From: GCA-2794515 sp034436155
GTDB taxonomy: Bacteria; Chloroflexota; Anaerolineae; Aggregatilineales; Phototrophicaceae
Direction: 5' to 3'
NCBI GenBank assembly: GCA_034436155.1
Contig: DAOTVP010000010.1
Coordinates: 124,001 to 188,000, forward strand
Length of the DNA: 64,000 nucleotides
Positions 9,339-17,130 of the stretch are shown here, piece by piece (within the stretch, counting starts at the first letter, position 1; each line of letters opens with the position of its first letter). Made by a program: the position numbers and the translations under genes. Below the pieces are notes generated by a model. It was not told the origin of the DNA. It did not search any database and saw only the letters and a list, made by a program, of their open reading frames with translations.

Positions 9339-10745
9339 ATGCGAATTGTGATGTTTTCTATCAACCCTTTGTTCCCTGGGATGGTGATGGGTGGTGCGCC
9401 TAAACATCTGCAACATATTGCCATTCATCTGGGGCAAATGGGGCATGATGTAACGGTGTTATGTACACGGGTCGCCGAATCGAGCATCCCATTTCATTGG
9501 CACGACAAGGTGAAGGTTGTGCCGATTTTACGCTTTAAGCAACCGTTCCCACAACCGTACGGCATCACGGCGCATGATTTAGCCAATATCGCCCAAGATA
9601 TGGGCGATTATCTGGCACATGCCGACCGTTTTTATATGCACGATGGCGAGTTTTTGTTGCCATACATCTATCAACATATCCCAACGGTGGTCTCGTTGCG
9701 CGATAATGTGTATCCAGAGACGATTTTAGGCGGATTTTTAGCCAATACGCATCAACTTATCCTGATTTCGGAATATTCGTATAAGTATTATCAACAAACG
9801 GTTGGGCGTTTTTTCCCCGAATTCGATAGTCGGGCGACCATCATCCATAATGGGTTGGATTGGTCAAAATTTACACATACACCGCCCAAAGAGATTTACG
9901 ATTATTTGCCTATACATCCGCAAAATAGACCCGTTTTGTTGCATCCACATCGCCCAGAGGCGACCAAAGGCATTTTTCAGACGATTGCCGTGGTGGATTT
10001 GCTCGTTCATCAGCATGGATTTCGTGATTTGTTGGCGCTCGCACCCAAATGGCTCGATTTACAACTCACGCCCGAATTGAGCGAATTTTATGCCAGCATC
10101 GAACAAGAGATACAACAGCGCGGGTTAACCGAGAATATCGTCTTTCATGGTTGGATTCCGCAACCGCTTATGCCTCAATATTATAGTTTGGGTGATGTAA
10201 CCGTATCGCTAGGCAGTTTTCCTGAATCATTCGGCAATGCGGTGTATGAATCGCTTGGATGTGGCACGCCATCGGTGGTGGCGCGGATAGCCACTCATCG
10301 GGAATTGTTGCCCGAACATCTGATAGATAAAGTGGATTATGATGATGCCGAAGGTGCGGCGGCGAAAATTGCGTCTATCCTCACCGAAAAACGGCGCACT
10401 AGCCCCGAAACGATGGCGTATATCCATACCCATTATTCGACACAACGTCAATTGAGCGCGTATGCCGATGCGATTTTAAATGCTCAAATTGTGCCACCCA
10501 TGCGTTATCAGCATCCGATTATGGATGAAAACACCCGTTATCAAGTGCCTGTGTGGTGTTATTTGACGGATAAGGGGGTATATAACGATTTTTGGGCGAC
10601 TTATCACCCGTTGGGCATGTTGGAACAAGTGATGAGAACATATCGTGATGGATTTACGATAGCGCAAGCGCGTGAGATGGGGGTATCGGATGAAATGGTC
10701 GAGATAGCGTATCGGGATGGATTTTTAATCCCCATGAGGTCATAA
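9339..10745 (+). CDS. GT4-family glycosyltransferase
   Basis: The 468-residue protein has a GT-B fold: an N-terminal Gly-rich acceptor domain (FSINPLFPGMVMGGAPKHLQ, then HIAIHLGQMGHDVTVL) and a C-terminal glycosyltransferase-1 domain. The latter has VLLHPHRPEATKG, VFHGWIPQPLMPQYY and the nucleotide-sugar motif FPESFGNAVYESLGCGTPSV. ATG 9339 is the start because AGGAG precedes it by 6 bases; the upstream TTG at 9306 has no site. About 80 extra C-terminal residues (after about 390) do not belong to the GT fold. The ferredoxin gene starts on the base after its stop codon, so the two are tightly coupled. Confidence 0.85.
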   Translation: MRIVMFSINPLFPGMVMGGAPKHLQHIAIHLGQMGHDVTVLCTRVAESSIPFHWHDKVKVVPILRFKQPFPQPYGITAHDLANIAQDMGDYLAHADRFYMHDGEFLLPYIYQHIPTVVSLRDNVYPETILGGFLANTHQLILISEYSYKYYQQTVGRFFPEFDSRATIIHNGLDWSKFTHTPPKEIYDYLPIHPQNRPVLLHPHRPEATKGIFQTIAVVDLLVHQHGFRDLLALAPKWLDLQLTPELSEFYASIEQEIQQRGLTENIVFHGWIPQPLMPQYYSLGDVTVSLGSFPESFGNAVYESLGCGTPSVVARIATHRELLPEHLIDKVDYDDAEGAAAKIASILTEKRRTSPETMAYIHTHYSTQRQLSAYADAILNAQIVPPMRYQHPIMDENTRYQVPVWCYLTDKGVYNDFWATYHPLGMLEQVMRTYRDGFTIAQAREMGVSDEMVEIAYRDGFLIPMRS

Positions 10746-11135
10746 ATGGATGGTCAAAAACACTATAAAATTCGTGTAGTCATTAAAAATAAAGAGAATC
10801 CCGATGTGGATGATGAACGGGTTATCGAAGTGAATGGAGGGGTGAATTTACGCCGTATCTTATTGCGCGAAGGCATGTCGCCGTATGCACCGATCCCCAA
10901 ACGCCTGAATTGTGGTGGTAGGGGATTATGTGCGACCTGTGGTGTGTGGATAGAGCAGGGCGAACCAGCACCTATACATTGGCATGATAAAATCGGGAAT
11001 CGGTTTCGCTATCCCAGATTATCGTGCCAAATTGTCGTCAGTCATGATATGACCGTGAGACTTATCCCAGAAAAGTGGATTTGGGGCAGAAGAAAGCCCA
11101 AACACCAATCTAATTCTAATCTAAAAAGTGGATAA
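10746..11135 (+). CDS. 2Fe-2S ferredoxin (plant/adrenodoxin-type fold)
   Basis: The 129-residue protein carries four cysteines in the order seen in 2Fe-2S ferredoxins: C-x5-C-x2-C (NCGGRGLCATCGVWIEQGE) followed by a fourth Cys near residue 97 (RLSCQIVV). The N-terminal beta-grasp segment (VIEVNGGVNLRRILLREGM) fits the fold. It begins immediately after the stop of the glycosyltransferase gene with no spacing, so translation is coupled. Its electron partner is not evident; placement among sugar and acyl transferases is unusual. Confidence 0.85.
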   Translation: MDGQKHYKIRVVIKNKENPDVDDERVIEVNGGVNLRRILLREGMSPYAPIPKRLNCGGRGLCATCGVWIEQGEPAPIHWHDKIGNRFRYPRLSCQIVVSHDMTVRLIPEKWIWGRRKPKHQSNSNLKSG

Positions 11136-11214
11136 TGTGCATAAGTGAGAAATGTTAATCACATCGCGTCTATATGTCAGTGATTTGTGTTTCATCAACA
11201 AGGATAAATGACGA

Positions 11215-12216
11215 GTGAAAATCGAATTACAGCATGAGCCGACAATTTTCGAGCGTTTACGTCCCGAATGGAATATATTAGTGCAAAATAGTGGCGCAAA
11301 TACCCCCTTTAGCACATGGGAATTTTTGGCGACATGGTGGGATATTTATGGGTCTGGTCAATTATGGTTGGTCTCTGCACGGACGGATAGCGGTGAATTG
11401 GTTGGATTAATGCCGATGTTTTTAGACGATAACCGTCTGTTGTGTAGCATTGGTGGATTGGATGTCACCGATTATTGTGATGTGATTGTCCATCGTGACC
11501 ATGAACAGGCAGTTTACACGGCTTTTTCTGAGTTTTTGATGACGCAAAAAGACAACTTTTCGGGAATATCGTTTTATAACCTGCGACCAAATGCGCCTAC
11601 ACTGACCCATTTTTGTGACTTATTACAAGCCTATGGATGCGAAATTACCCAAAAACAGGTCGAGGTTACACCCCATATTGTGTTACCCAATACTTTTGAA
11701 GGATATTTGGAGCTACTCGACAAAAAACAACGGGGCGAGGTTCGGCGTAAGATGCGCCGTGCGGAGGCGGGTGTGGAAGAAAAAATAGATTGGTACGTGG
11801 TCGATGCGGAACACGATATTCACGCGCAAATCCAACAATTTTTTGCGTTGATGGCATCGAGTAGCCCGCAAAAAGCTGAATTTCTGCAAAATCCGCAACA
11901 TAAAGCATTTTTCGAGAAACTCATCCCGCGTATGCTAGAGGTGGGGTGGTTGCAGTTGGCATTTTTGCGCGTAGACGGCAACCCTTGCGCCAGTTATTTT
12001 AATTTTGATTATGATAAACGGATATGGGTGTATAACTCTGGATTTTCGTATCATTATGAATCCCTCAGTACGGGTATTGTGTTGCTGGTGTATCTGATAG
12101 AAGATGCAATTCAGCGCGGGTACACGGTGTTTGACTTTCTGCGTGGTAACGAGGTTTATAAATATCGGATGGGTGGCGTAGATGCGCCGTTGTATCAATT
12201 GGATGTGATTGTTTAG
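11215..12216 (+). CDS. GNAT-fold acyltransferase (CelD/FemAB-like)
   Basis: The 333-residue protein resembles the GNAT-type acetyltransferases annotated in polysaccharide clusters (CelD/BcsL- or FemAB-like). It has FERLRPEWNILVQNSGANTP, FSTWEFLATWWDIYG and PMFLDDNR in the N-terminal half, and an acyl-CoA-binding-like C-terminal half (LAFLRVDGNPCASYFNFDYD, YESLSTGIVLLVYLIEDA, FDFLRGNEVYKYRMGG). It starts at GTG with AAGGAT upstream. It lies between two glycosyltransferases, which suggests a role in decorating a cell-surface glycan or glycolipid, but the substrate is unknown. Confidence 0.75.
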   Translation: MKIELQHEPTIFERLRPEWNILVQNSGANTPFSTWEFLATWWDIYGSGQLWLVSARTDSGELVGLMPMFLDDNRLLCSIGGLDVTDYCDVIVHRDHEQAVYTAFSEFLMTQKDNFSGISFYNLRPNAPTLTHFCDLLQAYGCEITQKQVEVTPHIVLPNTFEGYLELLDKKQRGEVRRKMRRAEAGVEEKIDWYVVDAEHDIHAQIQQFFALMASSSPQKAEFLQNPQHKAFFEKLIPRMLEVGWLQLAFLRVDGNPCASYFNFDYDKRIWVYNSGFSYHYESLSTGIVLLVYLIEDAIQRGYTVFDFLRGNEVYKYRMGGVDAPLYQLDVIV

Positions 12217-12237
12217 TGGTATTGTGAGATGTAAATC

Positions 12238-13533
12238 ATGGTTGTGAAACGAATCATTATGTTGAGTGTGCATACCAGTCCACTTGCGCCGTTGGGGGGC
12301 AAAAAAACAGGCGGTATGAATGTGTATGTGCGTGAATTGGCAGAAACGCTCGGCGCACAAGGCATTGAAGTGGATATTTACACGCGCAAATCTGCCCCTG
12401 ATCAGCCCGAAGTGGATGTGTCGTTGGGTAAAAATGTGCGTGTGATTCATGTGCCGTGCGGTCCCGCGCAGGTACTCGACCCCGATGCGGTGTATCCGTA
12501 TTTATCGCAATTCACAGCAGGCGTTTTCGCATTCATCACCAAAGACCCTGTGCAATACGACATCATTTATAGTCATTATTGGCTGAGTGGGTGGGTGGCA
12601 TACAAACTTAAAGAAGTGTGGCATATCCCAATTGTGCAGATGTTTCATACACTCGGTCACATGAAAAATCGGATTAGCGCCGTCAAAACCCCATTGCCCG
12701 ATGTGCGGATTGGCACAGAACGCCAGATTGTCGATTGGGCAGATGTCATCATCGCCGCCACGCCCGCCGAATATAATCAATTATTGTGGTTGTATCATGC
12801 CGATAGGCGCAAGATTGCCATTATCCCACCGGGCGTTAAGCGTGAGATGTTCAAGCCGATTCCGCAGAAAATGGCTCGGCAACAATTGGGCATCGATGAT
12901 GTATGTCAGTTGTTGTTATTCGTTGGGCGAATAGAACCGCTCAAAGCGGTGGATACCATCTTAGAAGCGTTGGCGATCATCCAAAAAACACAACCAGAGG
13001 CGCTGAAAAATACATGTTTCGCGGTCGTGGGTGGCAATCCACATGACCCTGATTCAGAATTGGCGCGGTTGCTCCAGATGGTGCAGGCGCTTGGGTTAGA
13101 TGAGGTGGTGCGTTTTATGGGCGCAAAATCACACGACTTGTTGCCCTATTATTATGCGTCTGCGACTGCGGTGATTATGCCTTCTGATTACGAATCGTTT
13201 GGCATGGTGGCGCTCGAAGCGATGGCATCTGGCACGCCTGTGATTGCCACCGAAGTCGGTGGATTGGCGTTTTTGGTACGCGATGGCGAGACGGGGTATC
13301 TTGTGCCTGTCCGTGATCCGCAAGCCTTAGCAGAGCGCATATTGACCTTGCTGACGGATACGCAGACACGGCAAATATTGGGCGAAAATGCCGCGCATCT
13401 CGCCCATGATTATGATTGGCATCTGATTGCAGAGCGTTTGATAGGTTTATTCAACGAGCAAATACGGCGCAACATGCCATCTGTGGTCATTAACCGCCAT
13501 ACGCATTCGGGGTATTTGCCACCGTTGCATTGA
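12238..13533 (+). CDS. GT4-family glycosyltransferase (MshA / sucrose-synthase-like)
   Basis: The 431-residue GT-B enzyme has N-terminal HTSPLAPLGGKKTGGMNVYV, the acceptor-side motif shared by MshA-type and sucrose-phosphate-synthase-type enzymes. The C-terminal domain has LLFVGRIEPLKAVDTILEAL, VRFMGAKSHDLLPYYYASAT and the E-x7-E motif PSDYESFGMVALEAMASGTP. It follows the GNAT-like gene by 21 bases. Its 3' end overlaps a small convergent gene by 44 bases. The exact donor and acceptor cannot be told from sequence. Confidence 0.85.
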   Translation: MVVKRIIMLSVHTSPLAPLGGKKTGGMNVYVRELAETLGAQGIEVDIYTRKSAPDQPEVDVSLGKNVRVIHVPCGPAQVLDPDAVYPYLSQFTAGVFAFITKDPVQYDIIYSHYWLSGWVAYKLKEVWHIPIVQMFHTLGHMKNRISAVKTPLPDVRIGTERQIVDWADVIIAATPAEYNQLLWLYHADRRKIAIIPPGVKREMFKPIPQKMARQQLGIDDVCQLLLFVGRIEPLKAVDTILEALAIIQKTQPEALKNTCFAVVGGNPHDPDSELARLLQMVQALGLDEVVRFMGAKSHDLLPYYYASATAVIMPSDYESFGMVALEAMASGTPVIATEVGGLAFLVRDGETGYLVPVRDPQALAERILTLLTDTQTRQILGENAAHLAHDYDWHLIAERLIGLFNEQIRRNMPSVVINRHTHSGYLPPLH

Positions 13534-13798
13534 TATAGGGGTCTTTTTCGGTGATGGCGATTACATCGGCTTCATCCATCACCGTTTGACCTTTGTGATA
13601 CAACACATTGTTGAAGCCGTCATAGCGATAACGCCGATTGACCCATCCATACAGATTGTGCATGAATACCACATTGAATTGCACAGCTTCGTCTTCGGCG
13701 ATAATTTTTTCGTCAACAATCCAAACAGGCGCATATTGGCTCAGGTGCGGAATGGTTTTGGCATCGCGTTTTTTGAGCAACTGTGTCTTAAAATCCAT
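13490..13798 (-). CDS. Small conserved-looking hypothetical protein
   Basis: The 102-residue acidic protein is not recognised. It starts at ATG with AAAGGAT 8-10 bases ahead (minus strand) and keeps an open frame with normal amino-acid use, so it is probably real rather than a shadow. Its last 44 bases overlap the 3' end of the glycosyltransferase gene on the other strand. There is no signal peptide or membrane segment. It is rich in aromatic residues in the middle (NLYGWVNRRYRYDGFNNVLY). Confidence 0.6.
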   Translation of the reverse strand: MDFKTQLLKKRDAKTIPHLSQYAPVWIVDEKIIAEDEAVQFNVVFMHNLYGWVNRRYRYDGFNNVLYHKGQTVMDEADVIAITEKDPYINATVANTPNAYGG

Positions 13799-13885
13799 AA
13801 CAATCTATCCTTTGAATTCATCATGCAAACCACATAGAATATTTTAACGGGTATAATGGGTTTTGTACAAGTTGACGATTTGGGT

Positions 13886-15580
13886 ATGATGATGAGACGA
13901 TTTTTATTGCTATTGATAAGCCTATTCATAGGGATAGCACCGACCCCAAGTTTGGCGCAAACCCCAACAGCGTGGGAATTATTGGGCGCGTTGAACGAAG
14001 CGCGAATCGCCAACGGGATAGCGCCTCTGGCGATGAATAGTCAACTGACCAGCGCGGCGCAACGCCACAGCAACGATATGGCGGCTCAAGATGCCCTCTT
14101 TCATCAGGGTAGTGATGGCACATGGTTCTGGGATAGGGTGAATGCCACAGGCTACGCGCTGGTAGATGGCGCGGAGAATGTGTTATATCGGTTTGATGCC
14201 AGTGGGGTGGGGGCGTTTGCTCAGTGGCAGGGTAGTGCCGACCATAATGCCAATATGATGAATCCGTTGTATGTCGAAGTGGGGATTGCCTATGCCTTTA
14301 ATGCCACATCGGGACGCTATTATTTCACGATGGTGTTGGCGAATCGCGCCGATTTTTTACCCCCCACACCAACCGCGCCACCGCTACCAACGATTACGCC
14401 TATCCCAACCATCACCGCCATACCAACCATCGCGCTTAGCAATACTCCTCTGCCAATTTTGCCCACATCCACACCGCCACCGACATTCTCGATTGTGGCG
14501 ACATGGACACCCGTCCCGACACTTCCGCCCACGCTCACCCCGACACCTGCACCTGTCTTTGGGCGGGCTGGATTTATGCAATTGATGAATTGGTTGCCAC
14601 CCTCGCGTTTTTCGTTGCGACAAATCGCTATGGCGATACCCACCCCGACACCCATTCCGCCCACGCCGTTGCCGACTCAACCGACCATCACCCCGCTCCC
14701 GACCAGTACCCCGCGTCCAATGGATTTGGTGCTGGTTTATAATTATGATAGTTTTACGTTGATGAACATCTCTGGCAGACCGCTTTATATTGATGGGATT
14801 TGGTTTTCGAGTCCATCGGGCGAGATGGCGGGTCGCCTTTGGGATAATGGATTTTTGACCGCGCCGCTCAATGCCTTCCCCAACGGGGATTGTTTGCAGG
14901 CATGGAATCGGGAATACAACGAATTGCCGAAGCCCGATTTTTGTGGTTATCGTCATGCGTGGATGCGCCTGAGCAACGAGCAAACTTTTTGGCGGAATGC
15001 CGATTATTTTGATGTATATCAGTGGGAGAATCGCATCACCACCTGTCTGGTTAGCACAGGGCGTTGTGAGGTAAATTTAACCGATAGATTGCCCTTACCC
15101 ACACCTATCCCGCAGGCGCAAGTGAATAATCAGGCGCAAAATCAGAATAATAGCAACACAAATCAGATGACCAATAACTCGCCTGCGAATAATAACCCTG
15201 CCAGAGGGGTTGCCGATGTGCGTCTGATTTATACCGCCGAATCGTTCACGCTCATCAACACATCGGGACGTAACCTGAATTTATCGGGTTTGGGATTTGC
15301 TGGCGAAGGCGGTTTGATGAACATCAGCGAGTGGGATAATGGTTATCTCAGCCGTCCGTTATTCGACTTTCCGAGTGGCGATTGCTTGCAAGCGTGGTAC
15401 ATTGGGTTACAAAATCCGCCATCTAAGCCGAATGAATGTACATGGCGACATGCGTATCTCACTGTTGCCGATTATCGCATGTTTTGGTCGTTGGGGAGTG
15501 CGTTCACCGTCAGTCAGGGCGGGAATGTGTTGGCGACTTGCTCCGTATCGGCAGGGGTATGTGATTTTAATTTGCCGTGA
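13886..15580 (+). CDS. Secreted CAP/SCP-domain protein with Pro/Thr stalk and two C-terminal repeats
   Basis: The 564-residue protein begins with a signal peptide (MMMRRFLLLLISLFIG). A CAP domain follows (about residues 30-155; LLGALNEARIANGIAPLAMN, AAQRHSNDMA, GAENVLY, NPLYVEVGIAY). A Pro/Thr-rich linker (about 165-275) comes next, then two copies of a domain of about 115 residues (DLVLVYNYDSFTLMNISGR and ADVRLIYTAESFTLINTSGR starts; GDCLQAW in each) split by an Asn/Gln-rich linker. CAP domains are extracellular; the repeated domain is not recognised. A TATAAT at 13852-13857 precedes three possible ATG starts (13886, 13889, 13892); the ATG at 13856 overlaps that box and is unlikely to be used. 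Confidence 0.8.
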   Translation: MMMRRFLLLLISLFIGIAPTPSLAQTPTAWELLGALNEARIANGIAPLAMNSQLTSAAQRHSNDMAAQDALFHQGSDGTWFWDRVNATGYALVDGAENVLYRFDASGVGAFAQWQGSADHNANMMNPLYVEVGIAYAFNATSGRYYFTMVLANRADFLPPTPTAPPLPTITPIPTITAIPTIALSNTPLPILPTSTPPPTFSIVATWTPVPTLPPTLTPTPAPVFGRAGFMQLMNWLPPSRFSLRQIAMAIPTPTPIPPTPLPTQPTITPLPTSTPRPMDLVLVYNYDSFTLMNISGRPLYIDGIWFSSPSGEMAGRLWDNGFLTAPLNAFPNGDCLQAWNREYNELPKPDFCGYRHAWMRLSNEQTFWRNADYFDVYQWENRITTCLVSTGRCEVNLTDRLPLPTPIPQAQVNNQAQNQNNSNTNQMTNNSPANNNPARGVADVRLIYTAESFTLINTSGRNLNLSGLGFAGEGGLMNISEWDNGYLSRPLFDFPSGDCLQAWYIGLQNPPSKPNECTWRHAYLTVADYRMFWSLGSAFTVSQGGNVLATCSVSAGVCDFNLP

Positions 15581-15594
15581 ATTTCATTTTGGTG

Positions 15595-15633
15595 ATGGTG
15601 CATAGGCAAACGCCCTTGCACCATACTTATTTT
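15595..15633 (+). terminator. Intrinsic terminator after CAP-protein gene
   Basis: The stem ATGGTGCA (15595-15602) pairs with TGCACCAT (15617-15624), with a small inner GGC/GCC helix in the loop. A T-rich tract (ACTTATTTTT) follows. Confidence 0.6.
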
Positions 15634-15718
15634 TGTGCAGACTCACGATAGAAAATGCCCGCTATTCTCATCATAATGGTGGGATAGTCGTTTAGAATTT
15701 TACACACAAGGATTGACC

Positions 15719-16981
15719 ATGAAAACGGGCATTAAAAAGGTCGTATTGGCATATAGTGGTGGATTGGATACTTCGGTGATTGTGCCATGGCTCCGCAATA
15801 ATTATGATGGGTGTGAGGTCATCTGTTTTTGTGCCGATTTGGGACAAGAAGAAGAACTCGATGGTCTCGAAGAAAAAGCCATCAAATCAGGCGCGAGCAA
15901 GTTGCATATCCGCGATTTGCGTGAAGAATTTTTGCGCGATTTTGTATTTCCGACTATGCAAGCGGGCGCGGTGTATGAACGCGAATATCTACTCGGGACA
16001 TCATTTGCGCGTCCGCTCATCGCCAAGCACTTGGTCGAAATCGCCGAACTCGAAGGCGCAGATGCGATTGCACATGGCTGTACAGGCAAAGGTAATGACC
16101 AAGTGCGCTTTGAGTTGACGGTCATGGCGCTCAATCCGAAGCTGAAAATCATCGCCCCGTGGCGCGAGTGGAGCATCCGTAGTCGTCAAGATGCGTTGGC
16201 GTATGCGATGGAATTTAATGTACCTGTATCGGCGACTGAAAAATCGATTTATAGCCGTGACCGCAACATTTTTCACATGAGTCATGAAGGTGGGTTGCTC
16301 GAAGACCCATGGAATGAACCCGAAAGTGCCATGTTCACCCTCACGACTGACCCCGAAAAAGCGCCCGATGAAGCCGAATATATCGAAATTGGCTTCGATA
16401 AAGGTGTGCCTGTGAGTTTGAATGGCGACACTTTAGATCCCATCACCTTATTCCAACGGTTGAATAAATTAGGTGGAAAACACGGTGTTGGACGGGCGGA
16501 TATTGTCGAAAATCGGCTGGTTGGGATGAAAAGCCACGGCGTATACGAGACCCCCGCAGGCACAATTTTACGGCGGGCGCATCAGGCACTCGAAAGCATG
16601 TGTCTGGATAAACACACCATGCACTACAAAGATTTTGTGGCGGTGAAATATGCCGAGTTGGTCTACAATGGTATGTGGTATACCCGTCTGCGCGAGGCGC
16701 TGGACGCATTTGTGCAAATCACGCAAGAATTGGTGACGGGTACGGTGCGCCTGAAATTATACAAAGGCAATATCATCATCGCGGGGCGTAAGAGTCCGTT
16801 CAGTTTGTATCGGGAAGATTACGCCTCGTTTGGCGAGGAGGATGTGTATAACCAAAAAGATGCCGAAGGGTTCATCGCGCTGTTTGGTTTGCCGATGAAG
16901 GTCGAGGCGCTCCTCAATATTGATGGTGGTGGGGTGAGTCGGTATCGCAAACCCGATTATAGCCGATTCAAACGCGATTAA
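15719..16981 (+). CDS. argG: Argininosuccinate synthase
   Basis: This 420-residue enzyme joins citrulline and aspartate using ATP, the penultimate step of arginine synthesis. The ATP-pyrophosphatase P-loop is VLAYSGGLDTSV near the N-terminus. LLGTSFARPLIAKHLVEIA, AHGCTGKGNDQVRFE and the substrate segment SIYSRDRNIFHMSHEGG follow as in the family, at normal length. ATG 15719 is preferred over TTG 15713 because AAGGA ends 6 bases before it. The next arginine gene, argH, is displaced 6.1 kb downstream by accessory genes; a fragment of argH remains at 19261. Confidence 0.95.
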   Translation: MKTGIKKVVLAYSGGLDTSVIVPWLRNNYDGCEVICFCADLGQEEELDGLEEKAIKSGASKLHIRDLREEFLRDFVFPTMQAGAVYEREYLLGTSFARPLIAKHLVEIAELEGADAIAHGCTGKGNDQVRFELTVMALNPKLKIIAPWREWSIRSRQDALAYAMEFNVPVSATEKSIYSRDRNIFHMSHEGGLLEDPWNEPESAMFTLTTDPEKAPDEAEYIEIGFDKGVPVSLNGDTLDPITLFQRLNKLGGKHGVGRADIVENRLVGMKSHGVYETPAGTILRRAHQALESMCLDKHTMHYKDFVAVKYAELVYNGMWYTRLREALDAFVQITQELVTGTVRLKLYKGNIIIAGRKSPFSLYREDYASFGEEDVYNQKDAEGFIALFGLPMKVEALLNIDGGGVSRYRKPDYSRFKRD

Positions 16982-17022
16982 ACGATATAGATCACAGTGT
17001 GGCGGACTAAGATGTCAATGCG

Positions 17023-17062
17023 CGTGTGCGCTATATCAGCTATATGGCGCACACGTTTTTTT
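17023..17062 (+). terminator. Strong intrinsic terminator after argG
   Basis: CGTGTGCGC (17023-17031) pairs with GCGCACACG (17047-17055), extended inward by TATAT/ATATG pairing to about 14 bp with a 5-base loop, and followed by seven T. It ends argG transcription ahead of the kinase gene. Confidence 0.9.
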
Positions 17063-17130
17063 GATTCTTAGGGTTAAATATGCTATGTTATAGGCACTGT
17101 GGATGATATGTACTCACTTAAGGGGAAGCT

